From: Aliishimia sp963678085
Lineage (GTDB): Bacteria; Pseudomonadota; Alphaproteobacteria; Rhodobacterales; Rhodobacteraceae
Assembly (NCBI GenBank): GCA_963678085.1
Contig: OY782680.1
Coordinates: 2,666,001-2,730,000 of the forward strand
Length of the DNA stretch: 64,000 nucleotides
Reading direction: 5' to 3'
The notes below the pieces were generated by a model that ran no database searches, was not told the origin of the DNA, and saw nothing but the letters and a program-made list of their open reading frames with translations. The position numbers and the translations under genes were made by a program. This document shows positions 42,037 through 51,211 of the stretch, one piece after another. The number at the start of each line of letters is the position of its first letter. The stretch's first letter is position 1.

Positions 42037-43446
42037 TCAACCCGTGCGCACAGGAGCTCTCATTGTTACAAGCTCTTCGCTCATGGTGGGGTGAACTGCA
42101 ACCGTTCGGTCGAAATCTTCCTTGGTTGCGCCCATTTTTATCGCAATCCCCGCCATTTGGATCAGCTCACCCGCGCCAGGCGCGACGATATGGCACCCAA
42201 GCACTTTGCGGCTGGCTTGCGAAACGATGAGCTTCATCATCACCCGATCATCTGCCCCAGCAAAAGAGGACATCATCGGTTTGAAGGATGTTGCATAAAC
42301 CTCAATCGGCTCTTGGGCGCGCGCCGCCTCTTCGCTGAGCCCCACAGTGCCCAGTTCAGGCTGAGTGAAAACGGCGGATGGAATAAGATCATGATCCACC
42401 GGGGTTGGGTCGCCGCGAAACACGGTTTGCACAAATTGCATCCCCTCGCGGATCGCAACTGGGGTAAGGTTCACGCGGTCGGTCACATCGCCAATGGCAT
42501 AGATTGAAGGCACCGCAGTTTGCGAATAGGCATCCACCATGATCTGGCCCTTATCACCGAGCTCAAGCCCCAAACCCTCCAGCCCTAAATCGGCGCTGTT
42601 GGGCGCGCGGCCGGTGGCAAAGAACACGTAGTCAAAGATCTGCTCGTCACCATTTGTGGCTTTGACCCAGACCGGACCTTGTCCTGGGGCATAGGGCTTT
42701 GCCTGGGGTGCGGTCGTGCCATCTTTCACTGAGGCCAAATCCAACTCAGCGATATTGGTGTTTAGCTGCAAATCAATGCCGCGCGCCTTCATGCTCTCTG
42801 CGATAAGCTCGCAAGCCTCAACGTCAAAGCCGCGAAGGATCTGCGCGCCGCGATAATATTGCGTCACCTGCACCCCCAGCCCGTGCAAAATGCAGGCAAA
42901 TTCACAAGCAATATACCCGCCCCCCACGATGAGTATGCGTTTAGGCAGCTTTGGCACATGAAAGATGTCATCAGAGACCAGGCCCAGCTCAGCATTCGGA
43001 ATATCCGGGCGCAGCGCACGCCCGCCAGTAGCAATGAGGATATGTTTGGCAGTAAAGCTGCGCCCATCGGACAGCTCAACCGTATGCGCATCTTTTAGCT
43101 TGGCCCAGGCATCAAAGGTCTCGACCCCCGAGCCCGCCAGCAGCTTGCGATAAATGCCCTCAAGCCGGTCAAGCTCTTCCGTAAGCTTGCCATGAAAATG
43201 CGCCCAATCAAACGCACCATCATCAATATCCCAGCCGTAATTGCGCGCCAGCTCCGGCATTTGTGCAAACTCGCTCGCGAAAACCATCAGCTTTTTGGGC
43301 ACGCAGCCCCGGATCACGCAGGTGCCACCATAACGATCCCCTTCCGCCAGCGCGACTTTGGCTCCTGTTTCGCCCGCAGCGACACGCGCCGCGCGCACAC
43401 CGCCAGAGCCGCCTCCGATCACGAAAAGATCATAGTCAAAACTCAT
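42037..43446 (-). CDS. gor: Glutathione-disulfide reductase
   Basis: The 469-aa FAD/NADPH enzyme keeps glutathione reduced. It has the FAD motif VIGGGSGGVRAARVAA, redox pair GGTCVIRGCVPKK, NAD-binding VGGGYIACEFACILHGLG, second FAD motif YAIGDVTDRVNLTPVAIREG and the C-terminal catalytic VHPTMSEELVTM. Full length. Confidence 0.96.
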   Translation of the reverse strand: MSFDYDLFVIGGGSGGVRAARVAAGETGAKVALAEGDRYGGTCVIRGCVPKKLMVFASEFAQMPELARNYGWDIDDGAFDWAHFHGKLTEELDRLEGIYRKLLAGSGVETFDAWAKLKDAHTVELSDGRSFTAKHILIATGGRALRPDIPNAELGLVSDDIFHVPKLPKRILIVGGGYIACEFACILHGLGVQVTQYYRGAQILRGFDVEACELIAESMKARGIDLQLNTNIAELDLASVKDGTTAPQAKPYAPGQGPVWVKATNGDEQIFDYVFFATGRAPNSADLGLEGLGLELGDKGQIMVDAYSQTAVPSIYAIGDVTDRVNLTPVAIREGMQFVQTVFRGDPTPVDHDLIPSAVFTQPELGTVGLSEEAARAQEPIEVYATSFKPMMSSFAGADDRVMMKLIVSQASRKVLGCHIVAPGAGELIQMAGIAIKMGATKEDFDRTVAVHPTMSEELVTMRAPVRTG

Positions 43447-43530
43447 CGGCGCTCTCCCATTTGGCTGCGCGTTCTATGTGTGATGCAAATGGCGTCAAGA
43501 CAAGAAGGCATTGCCCAAATCCCGCAGTTT

Positions 43531-44319
43531 TCACTGTGACAGATCGGCAAAAATATTCCCCGCATCCTCATCCAGGGCCTCGCGTCTGCTGCGTGTTCCC
43601 CCGCTCAGATCGCGCATTTCAACAGTGCCGTCGCCTTGGCCCAAAATAGCTTTGTCGCAGAGATCGACACAGATCCCGGTTTCGATCACCCCAGGGATTT
43701 GCGCCAAAATCAACGCCATACGCCGAGGATTGGTGATCTGATGCGGGAAAAGGTCAAGAAGATAATTGCCCTGCTCACTTACGATGGGCCCCTCTTCGCC
43801 CTGCCGAAGCCGCGTTGTCCGCCCCAGTACATGAAGATCAAGCAAGGCCTCTTCGACCAAGAGCTGCGTGGCGATTGCGCCTTGCGGCATGACTTCTAAC
43901 GGAACGGGCAAGGTGCCGAGCTTTAGCACTTCGCGCGACATATCCGAGACCAGAATCATGCGCTCGGTCGCGGTCAATATCAACTTTTCTCGCCCTAAGG
44001 CCGTTCCGCTTTGCAGCACAAAATTCAGCTGATCATCAAATTCTTCAGCCCCCGCAAAGCTGATATCAAGCCATTTCGCCTCTTCAAATGTGGCGCTCGC
44101 AAGGCCGAGCCCGTGCAGCAAATCGACCTGCGCATCCGAGGCGGCAATGAGTGTGCAATCAAGCCTTTCCTGCGCCATCCGGTCCGCAAGACAACGCGCG
44201 ATCCAATCCGATATGGTAGACGCCCCAAGCCCCACACGCATTCCAGGCTCGACGAGCTGCGCGGCGGCCTTTGCAGCTGCGAATTGTGCAATCTCTATGG
44301 GTGAGGCGTCTTCCATCAT
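43531..44319 (-). CDS. rpiA: Ribose-5-phosphate isomerase A
   Basis: The 262-aa product interconverts ribose-5-phosphate and ribulose-5-phosphate in the pentose phosphate pathway. It has the phosphate loop RVGLGASTISDWIARCLADR (the family usually has G-T-G-S-T here), FAGAEEFDDQLNFVLQSGTA with the catalytic acidic residues, L-G-R-E-K-L and GNYLLDLFPHQITNPRRMAL. Family assignment is sound; the altered G-A-S-T loop is a minor oddity. Confidence 0.92.
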   Translation of the reverse strand: MMEDASPIEIAQFAAAKAAAQLVEPGMRVGLGASTISDWIARCLADRMAQERLDCTLIAASDAQVDLLHGLGLASATFEEAKWLDISFAGAEEFDDQLNFVLQSGTALGREKLILTATERMILVSDMSREVLKLGTLPVPLEVMPQGAIATQLLVEEALLDLHVLGRTTRLRQGEEGPIVSEQGNYLLDLFPHQITNPRRMALILAQIPGVIETGICVDLCDKAILGQGDGTVEMRDLSGGTRSRREALDEDAGNIFADLSQ

Positions 44320-44379
44320 GTCAACATCCCTTAAGGTGCTAGGCTTACCATAAGATGAAGTTACCCAATCAAAAAGAGG

Positions 44380-45846
44380 CTAGTGGCTGTCTTTTGGTTG
44401 CCCCACAAAACGCCCCGCGCCCTCGGGCCGTGTCAGACCCGCCTGCCCGTCCGCTATCCGCTGCATGGCCGCACAGATCTCGGCTTTCGGCTCTGAGGGG
44501 CGGCGGGTTTCAAGATCCACATGCAGCAAGAAATGCTCACCCGTGGCAACGAGCCGCACGCCCTCATACATCTCATGCCAGATATGCATCTTTTTGCCTG
44601 TGCCGCCCAAGAGCTGCGTGCGAATATCAATAAGCGCGCCGGCATTGACCTCATCCACATGGCGAATATGGGTCTCGGCGGTGAAATAGCTGCCCCCTGT
44701 TGCGATATAGTCGGCATCACAGCCAATCAGCGCCATAAAGCGGTCCGTTGCCTCACAAAACGCCTGTAAGTATTTGGCTTCATTCATATGTCCGTTATAG
44801 TCGGTCCAGTCCAGAGGCACCACCCGCCGCCCCGTGGGCAACGGTTGCGAAAGATCCATGTCGTCTAGGTCAGGTCCTTGCAGCTGTTTTTCTTGCGCAC
44901 TCAGAACAGCGCCAGCCCCCCAGTTTTGCCCTTTGAGCGCACGCAAAAGCGCCACCAGGTTATTGTCGCGCGCCTTGAGCAACTCGGAAATCGTCAGATG
45001 GCCGGATTGCTCATCCGACTGACCTGCGATCAAATCCACGAGTTCATCGGTAAACTCGGGCACATCCATAAGCTTGGTCCAGGGCCATTTCAAAGCTGGG
45101 CCAAATTGCGCCATGAAATGCCGCATACCCGCGGCCCCGCCCGCAGTGCGATAGGTCTCAAACAGACCCATCTGTGCCCAGCGAATCCCGAAACCCATAC
45201 GGATTGATTCGTCGATTTCTTTGGTGGTCGCCACGCCATCTTTGACCAGCCAAAGCGCCTCGCGCCACACGGCCTCTAGGAACCGGTCAGCAATATGGGC
45301 GTCGATCTCTTTGCGCACGCGCAGCGGATACATGCCAAGCGCGGTAAGATGCGCCTCTGCCTGCTCAACAAGAGCAAGGTCGGTTTGCGGCGAGGGCACG
45401 ACCTCGACCAGCGGCATCAGATAGACAGGGTTGAACGGATGCGCGACCATGATCTGTGCGGGGCGCGCGGCATTTTCTTGCAATTCCGAGGGCTTAAAGC
45501 CAGAGGTTGATGAGGCGAGGACCGCAGTTTCCGCGCAAGCGGCTTGGATTTCGGCCATCACCTTATGCTTGATTTCGAGCCGCTCTGGCACGCTTTCCTG
45601 GATCCAGATCGCGCCAGATACAGCCTCGGCTAGCGATGCCTTAAAACTGATTTGTCCCTCAGGCGGGAGCGCGACATCCGTGAGCCCTGGCAAGGATCTG
45701 CGCGCATTGTCCAATACCTCGGCAAAGACAGTCTCTGCGTTTGGATCAGGATCAAAAACCTGGACATCCCAACCATTGAGCAAGAACCGTGCCGCCCAGC
45801 CCCCGCCTATAACGCCGCCACCAATAATCGCTGCTGTTTTTGTCAT
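44380..45846 (-). CDS. lcdH: Carnitine 3-dehydrogenase fused to a betainyl-CoA thioesterase domain
   Basis: The 488-aa product has an N-terminal 3-hydroxyacyl-CoA-dehydrogenase-like domain (residues about 1-320) with NAD motif IGGGVIGGGWAARFLLNG and MVAHPFNPVYLMPLVEVVPS. It oxidises L-carnitine to 3-dehydrocarnitine. The C-terminal hotdog thioesterase (from about residue 335) has PLDWTDYNGHMNEAKYLQAF and GSYFTAETHIRHVDEV. With the 3-dehydrocarnitine cleavage enzyme encoded 4 nt upstream, the fusion would release glycine betaine from betainyl-CoA. The two genes overlap. Confidence 0.9.
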   Translation of the reverse strand: MTKTAAIIGGGVIGGGWAARFLLNGWDVQVFDPDPNAETVFAEVLDNARRSLPGLTDVALPPEGQISFKASLAEAVSGAIWIQESVPERLEIKHKVMAEIQAACAETAVLASSTSGFKPSELQENAARPAQIMVAHPFNPVYLMPLVEVVPSPQTDLALVEQAEAHLTALGMYPLRVRKEIDAHIADRFLEAVWREALWLVKDGVATTKEIDESIRMGFGIRWAQMGLFETYRTAGGAAGMRHFMAQFGPALKWPWTKLMDVPEFTDELVDLIAGQSDEQSGHLTISELLKARDNNLVALLRALKGQNWGAGAVLSAQEKQLQGPDLDDMDLSQPLPTGRRVVPLDWTDYNGHMNEAKYLQAFCEATDRFMALIGCDADYIATGGSYFTAETHIRHVDEVNAGALIDIRTQLLGGTGKKMHIWHEMYEGVRLVATGEHFLLHVDLETRRPSEPKAEICAAMQRIADGQAGLTRPEGAGRFVGQPKDSH

Positions 45847-46754
45847 TTTGGGGCTCGCTTAGTTAGGCCCAGATTTTCACGCACCTCGGCCGGGCCAATG
45901 ACCCGCGCGCCGAGGTTTTCGATGATAGTGACCGCGCGCTCCACCAGTTGATAGTTTTCGGCCAGAACGCCTTTGTCCAGCCAAAGATTATCCTCGAGCC
46001 CCACGCGCACATTGCCCCCAGCAAGCACCGATGCGGCGACATAGGCCATTTGGTTGCGGCCCAGGGCAAAGGCGGAAAAGGTCCAATCATCGGGCACGTT
46101 ATTCACCATGGCCATGAAGGTGTTCAGATCATCCGGCGCGCCCCAGGGCACGCCCATGCAGAGCTGAACCAGGGCGGGGCTGTCTAGAACACCGTCTTTC
46201 ACCAGTTGCTTGGCATACCAAAGATGGCCGGTGTCAAAGGCTTCGATCTCAGGTTTCACGCCCATTTCGGTCATCATGCGCCCCATGGCGGTGAGCATGC
46301 CGGGCGTGTTGGTCATCACATAGTCAGCTTCGGCGAAATTCATGGTGCCGCAATCAAGCGTGCAAATCTCAGGCAAACATTCGGCGATATGGGCCACGCG
46401 CTCGCTTGCGCCGATCATATCTGTTGCAGCCTCATTGAGCGGAAAGGGCTGCTCAGCATTCCCAAACACGATATCGCCCCCCATGCCAGCCGTGAGGTTC
46501 AGGACAACATCCACCTCTGCGTCGCGAATCCGATCGGTGACCTCGCGGTAATAGGTCAAATCACGAGACGGCGTGCCGGTCTCAGGGTCGCGCACATGGC
46601 AATGCACCACAGCGGCACCCGCTTTTGCGGCCGCAATGGCGCTATCAGCGATTTGCTTTGGCGAGCGCGGCACATGCGGGCTGCGGTCTTGCGTGCCGCC
46701 TGATCCTGTCACTGCGCAGGTTATGAAAACGTCTCTGTTCATTTGCAACGGCAT
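45843..46754 (-). CDS. BKACE family beta-keto acid cleavage enzyme, probably 3-dehydrocarnitine:acetyl-CoA trimethylamine transferase
   Basis: The 303-aa TIM-barrel Zn enzyme condenses a beta-keto acid with acetyl-CoA to give acetoacetate and a new acyl-CoA. It has VFITCAVTGSGGTQDRSPHV, the metal-binding VVHCHVRDPETG and MTEMGVKPEIEAFDTGHL. The overlap with the carnitine dehydrogenase-thioesterase gene points to 3-dehydrocarnitine as substrate, yielding betainyl-CoA. The specificity is inferred from context. Confidence 0.9.
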   Translation of the reverse strand: MPLQMNRDVFITCAVTGSGGTQDRSPHVPRSPKQIADSAIAAAKAGAAVVHCHVRDPETGTPSRDLTYYREVTDRIRDAEVDVVLNLTAGMGGDIVFGNAEQPFPLNEAATDMIGASERVAHIAECLPEICTLDCGTMNFAEADYVMTNTPGMLTAMGRMMTEMGVKPEIEAFDTGHLWYAKQLVKDGVLDSPALVQLCMGVPWGAPDDLNTFMAMVNNVPDDWTFSAFALGRNQMAYVAASVLAGGNVRVGLEDNLWLDKGVLAENYQLVERAVTIIENLGARVIGPAEVRENLGLTKRAPK

Positions 46755-46857
46755 AGCGCTCCCCCTTTGTCATTGTCGTATGATTAAAGGGTTCTACTGA
46801 TATACCTTGCAAAAAGGCGACCTTCCATTTTCCCTGAGCGCCAAAAACTTGGGATCC

Positions 46858-47901
46858 TCAATAGGGCATTGGGTGAATTCGGTGCGCTTTTTGAATGTCT
46901 TCAAGGACCACGCTGTCCAGTTTGAGATCGGCAGCCCCAAGCGCGATTTTCAGCTGATCGACACTGCTGGTTCCGATAATTGTCGATGTTAAGAAGGGAC
47001 GCCCCAAAGTCCATGCAATCGCCATTTGCGCGGGATCCAGCCCGTGCCGTTCGGCAATATCGACATAGGCATCAACGGCGCTGAGCGCACGACCTGTGGT
47101 GCGCCCCCCGAGGCCCGGAACGATGGACATGCGGCTGCCCTCTGGCACAGCGCCGTTTTGGTACTTACCCGTCAAAAGCCCATTGGCAAGGGGCGAGAAC
47201 GCCAAAAGGCCGATATCTTCTAGTACGGCGAGTTCAGAGAGATCCGTGTCAAAGATCCGACAGAGCAATGAATACTCGTTTTGCAGGGTTACGGGGCGCG
47301 GACCGCCCGTGCGCTCTGATGTATTGAGCCATTGCGACGTCCCCCAAGCGCTTTCGTTACAGAGCCCAAAGGCCCGAATGCGTCCCTTATCCACCTCGCG
47401 TTGGAGCGCATCTAGGCAATCCTCCATATTTCCGATGATGTCCGCGCGGTTAAAGCCTGTCGGATCATAGCTCCAGTTTTGGCGGAACATATAGCTGCCA
47501 CGGTTTGGCCAATTGAACTGGTAGAGATCAATATAGTCCGTTTTCAAGCGCCGCAGAGAACCATCGATAGCTTGGCTAATGGTTTTTGAACTGATGGGCG
47601 CACCGTTGCGCACATCTACCATACCCTCGCCAGTGTGTTTCGTGGCGATCACCCAATCGCCGCGCCCGCCGCGGTCATCAAAGAACAAGCCGATAATGCG
47701 TTCAGTGCGCCCGATTGTATCGCGGCGGATCGGGTTGACCGGGTACATCTCTGCCGTATCGATGAAATTAACCCCCATCTCACCCGCAAGTGAGATCTGA
47801 TCATAGGCCTCTTCCCCGGTATTTTGCGACCCCCAAATCATGGATCCCAGGCAAATTTCACTGACCTTAATTCCGCTGCGTCCGAGCTGTTTGATTTTCA
47901 T
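46858..47901 (-). CDS. Aldo/keto reductase, Tas-like
   Basis: The 347-aa NADPH-dependent TIM barrel shows catalytic Asp and Tyr in FIDTAEMYPVN and Lys in WVIATKHTGEG. The C-terminal cofactor segment ends IIGTSSVDQLKIAL. The N-terminus MKIKQLGRSGIKVSEICLGS is typical. It lies 103 bp upstream of the carnitine genes on the same strand and may be part of that unit. Substrate unknown. Confidence 0.9.
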   Translation of the reverse strand: MKIKQLGRSGIKVSEICLGSMIWGSQNTGEEAYDQISLAGEMGVNFIDTAEMYPVNPIRRDTIGRTERIIGLFFDDRGGRGDWVIATKHTGEGMVDVRNGAPISSKTISQAIDGSLRRLKTDYIDLYQFNWPNRGSYMFRQNWSYDPTGFNRADIIGNMEDCLDALQREVDKGRIRAFGLCNESAWGTSQWLNTSERTGGPRPVTLQNEYSLLCRIFDTDLSELAVLEDIGLLAFSPLANGLLTGKYQNGAVPEGSRMSIVPGLGGRTTGRALSAVDAYVDIAERHGLDPAQMAIAWTLGRPFLTSTIIGTSSVDQLKIALGAADLKLDSVVLEDIQKAHRIHPMPY

Positions 47902-48135
47902 CGTTAGCTTTCCATATATCGTGTCAAAATCAAATGGCCCTGCAAAGAGGCATCGCGCGACGAGCCAAGCAATCTGCCCGGAGTAAAAAACACAAGCATG
48001 AAGATTGGGTTGATTGTGACATTTTTATGGAGATTTTCCTGCACACGCATGAGCTCCTAACGATTGGGTCAAAAACGACCTAAGCTGGCGAAAGCGGCTG
48101 AGACGCAGGCAAATTATCGCTATAGCACTGTAGAT

Positions 48136-49365
48136 ATGCGATTATTGATCTCCTTTGCGGCTCTTTTTCTGTCCGTCTTGCTTTTGCAGCTGTCTTCGGG
48201 CGGTGTGGGGCCGCTGGATGCGCTTTCGGGGCTTGTTCTTGACTTTTCGCGACAAGAGATCGGTCTGCTTGGCTCGGCGCATTTTCTTGGGTTTTTCATT
48301 GGATGTTGGTGGGCACCGCGCCTGATGGGCTCGGTCGGACATTCGCGCGCCTTTGCAGTGTTCACGGCTTTGGGCGCGATTGGGCTGCTGGCGCATATGC
48401 TGGTGGTGGACGCGTATGCCTGGGCGGTTATGCGAATCGCTTCGGGTATGTGTGTGGCGGGGTGCTATACGGTGATCGAAGCTTGGCTTCAGGCGAAAGT
48501 CACCAATGAGTCACGCGGGCGCACAATGGGGGTGTACCGCGTCATTGATATGGTCGGCTCGCTGGCGGCGCAAATGGTCATTGGCGTGCTGGAGCCGGCC
48601 AGCTATGTCTCTTACAACCTGTTGGCGATTATTTGCTGTGCGGCGCTTTTACCTTTGATGCTCACCACAGTTCGCCCGCCTGAAACGCCCAAAGCGCCGC
48701 GCTTGCATCCGATGCTGGCCTATAGCCGCTCTCCGCTGGCTGTGGCTGGGGTTCTTGTTGCTGCTCTCTCGGGCGCGTCATTTCGGATGGTTGGCCCGCT
48801 TTACGGCCAAGAGTTGGGGCTAGTTCCGCAACAAATCGCCTGGTTCCTCTCGGCCTTTGTACTGGGCGGGGCGGTGGCGCAATACCCTGTGGGTTGGATC
48901 GCTGATAAGTTTGATCGCCGCTGGGTGCTGATCTTTTTGTCCTTTGCAGCTGTTCTGAGTTGCACCTTTACCGTCTATGCCGCTGGTTTTGGGAACACAG
49001 GGATCTTTGGGGCCGCTGTGATCTTTGGGCTCACGACCTTTCCAATCTACTCGGTCGCCGCAGCCCATGCCCATGATTTTGCCAAACCCGAAGAGCGGGT
49101 CGAGCTTTCCGCAGCGCTTATGTTCTGGTTCGCTACCGGAGCGATAGCAGCCCCCTATCTTGCCACTTGGCTGATTGATACATTTGGGCCAAATGCGCTT
49201 TTTGCGATGATTTCTGTGGGGCATGCGCTGCTTATTGTCTTTGGGCTTGCGCGCATGCGGGTGCGACGCTCAAAGATCCGCACGCGCTATGTTTATGCGC
49301 CGCGTACATCCATGGTGGTCGGGCGTCTGACCGGGCGACTTCGTGAAGAGCGCAAAGACGACTAG
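48136..49365 (+). CDS. MFS transporter, 12 transmembrane segments
   Basis: About 409 aa from ATG 48136 (M-R-L-L-I-S-F-A-A-L-F-L). The frame is open back to a TTG at 48064, so the start is uncertain. The first loop has GFFIGCWWAPRLMGSVGHSR and the second half WIADKFDRRWVLIF, the MFS motif A pattern. It resembles the YcaD-like major facilitator group. Substrate unknown; it stands before metG on the same strand. Confidence 0.88.
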   Translation: MRLLISFAALFLSVLLLQLSSGGVGPLDALSGLVLDFSRQEIGLLGSAHFLGFFIGCWWAPRLMGSVGHSRAFAVFTALGAIGLLAHMLVVDAYAWAVMRIASGMCVAGCYTVIEAWLQAKVTNESRGRTMGVYRVIDMVGSLAAQMVIGVLEPASYVSYNLLAIICCAALLPLMLTTVRPPETPKAPRLHPMLAYSRSPLAVAGVLVAALSGASFRMVGPLYGQELGLVPQQIAWFLSAFVLGGAVAQYPVGWIADKFDRRWVLIFLSFAAVLSCTFTVYAAGFGNTGIFGAAVIFGLTTFPIYSVAAAHAHDFAKPEERVELSAALMFWFATGAIAAPYLATWLIDTFGPNALFAMISVGHALLIVFGLARMRVRRSKIRTRYVYAPRTSMVVGRLTGRLREERKDD

Positions 49366-49420
49366 CCCCCACGCGCGCACTGGGGTAAAGGCGGGGTCAC
49401 AGTATTTTCAAGAGGCAGTC

Positions 49421-51199
49421 ATGGCACGTATTTTGATCACCTCCGCGATCCCCTATATCAACGGGATCAAGCATCTGGGCAATTTGGTGGGCTCGCAACT
49501 GCCTGCCGATCTTTATGCTCGGTATTGCCGGGCACGGGGCCATGAGGTCATGTTTATCTGCGCCACGGATGAGCATGGCACGCCAGCCGAGTTGGCGGCG
49601 GCCAAAGCTGGTCTGCCGGTGGATGAGTATTGTGCCAAGATGCACCAGGTTCAGGCTGATCTGTCGAAAGGTTTTTTGCTCAGCTTTGACAAATTTGGTC
49701 GCTCTTCCAGCCCGCAGAACCATAGACTCACGCAGTATTTTGCAGGGCGTTTGGCCGATAAGGGGCTGATCCGTGAGGTTTCAGAACGCCAGGTTTATTC
49801 CATTGCCGATGGCCGTTTTCTACCTGACCGCTATATTGAAGGCACCTGCCCCAATTGCGGCTATGATAAAGCGCGCGGCGATCAATGTGAAAATTGCACA
49901 AAGCAGCTTGACCCAACCGATCTGATTGACCCGCGCTCGGCTATTTCTGGCTCGACCGATCTGGAGGTGCGCGAGACCAAGCACCTTTATCTGCGCCAAT
50001 CCGCTTTGAAAGAGCAGCTTCACAATTGGATTAGAGAAAAAATTAAACCCGTTTTCCTAAGAGAAGAGGGCAAAGTAGTGGATCCCGATGCAGATCCCGA
50101 CCCTCTTCGCTATTGGCCAATATTGACAACTTCAATTGCGCTTAAATGGCTTCATGATGGAGACGGGCTGCAAGATCGCGGTATCACACGCGATCTTGAT
50201 TGGGGGGTGCCTGTCAAACGCGGCGAAGATGACTGGCCCGGCATGGAGGGAAAGGTTTTCTATGTCTGGTTCGATGCGCCGATCGAATATATCGCCGCGA
50301 CCAAAGAATGGGCTGATGAGAGCGGCGGCGATTGGCAGCGCTGGTGGCGCACCGATAAAGGCGCGGAGGATGTGCGCTATGTGCAATTCATGGGTAAGGA
50401 TAATGTGCCCTTCCACACGCTGAGCTTTCCCGCAACGATCCTTGGCGCGGATGATAATTGGAAGCTGGTCGATTACATCAAGTCGTTCAACTATCTGAAC
50501 TATGAGGGCGGGCAGTTCTCCACCAGCCAGGGGCGCGGGATCTTTATGGATCAGGCGCTTGAGATTTTGCCTGCGGATATCTGGCGTTGGTGGCTGCTCA
50601 GCCATGCGCCAGAAAACTCCGATACCGAATTCACCTGGGAGAATTTCCAAGCCTCGGTGAACAAAGATCTGGCGGATGTGCTGGGCAATTTCGTGAGCCG
50701 CGTGACAAAGTTCTGCCGCTCCAAATTCTCTGAAGCAGTGCCGACAGGCAGCAGCTACGGGGCTGAGGAAGAGGCGTTGATCGCCGATCTCTCTACCCGC
50801 CTAAGCGCCTATCAGGACCATATGGACGCAATGGAGGTGCGCAAGGCGGCGCAAGAGCTGCGAGCGATTTGGGCGGCGGGCAATGAGTATCTGCAAGCGG
50901 CCGCGCCTTGGGCCACGATCAAAGAGGATCAAGAAAAGGCAGAGATGCAGATCCGGCTGGGGCTGAACCTGATTGGGTTTTATGCCAATCTCTCCGCCCC
51001 CTTCCTGCCCCATACGGCTGAGATCCTGCGTGATGCGATGAACATGCCAGAGCTGAGCTGGCCGGATGACGTGGCTGGGGCACTGAGCCAGCTTGCACCG
51101 GGTCATGGTTTTGCCGTGCCAGAAAACCTCTTTGCTAAGCTCACCGATGATCAAGTGACCGAGTGGGCGGCGAAGTTTTCGGGCACGCGAGACGGCTAG
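49421..51199 (+). CDS. metG: Methionine-tRNA ligase
   Basis: The start is ATG 49421 (M-A-R-I-L-I-T-S-A-I-P) after AGAGG; 592 aa. The HIGH-equivalent is INGIKHLGNL, and the zinc knuckle is CPNCGYDKARGDQCENC. The KMSKS-equivalent reads Q-F-S-T-S-Q-G, lacking the canonical lysines; the anticodon domain includes TWENFQASVNKDLADVLGNF. The start overlaps no gene, but the frame begins within the tail of the MFS gene. Confidence 0.96.
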   Translation: MARILITSAIPYINGIKHLGNLVGSQLPADLYARYCRARGHEVMFICATDEHGTPAELAAAKAGLPVDEYCAKMHQVQADLSKGFLLSFDKFGRSSSPQNHRLTQYFAGRLADKGLIREVSERQVYSIADGRFLPDRYIEGTCPNCGYDKARGDQCENCTKQLDPTDLIDPRSAISGSTDLEVRETKHLYLRQSALKEQLHNWIREKIKPVFLREEGKVVDPDADPDPLRYWPILTTSIALKWLHDGDGLQDRGITRDLDWGVPVKRGEDDWPGMEGKVFYVWFDAPIEYIAATKEWADESGGDWQRWWRTDKGAEDVRYVQFMGKDNVPFHTLSFPATILGADDNWKLVDYIKSFNYLNYEGGQFSTSQGRGIFMDQALEILPADIWRWWLLSHAPENSDTEFTWENFQASVNKDLADVLGNFVSRVTKFCRSKFSEAVPTGSSYGAEEEALIADLSTRLSAYQDHMDAMEVRKAAQELRAIWAAGNEYLQAAAPWATIKEDQEKAEMQIRLGLNLIGFYANLSAPFLPHTAEILRDAMNMPELSWPDDVAGALSQLAPGHGFAVPENLFAKLTDDQVTEWAAKFSGTRDG

Positions 51200-51211
51200 G
51201 CCAATGGTTTG

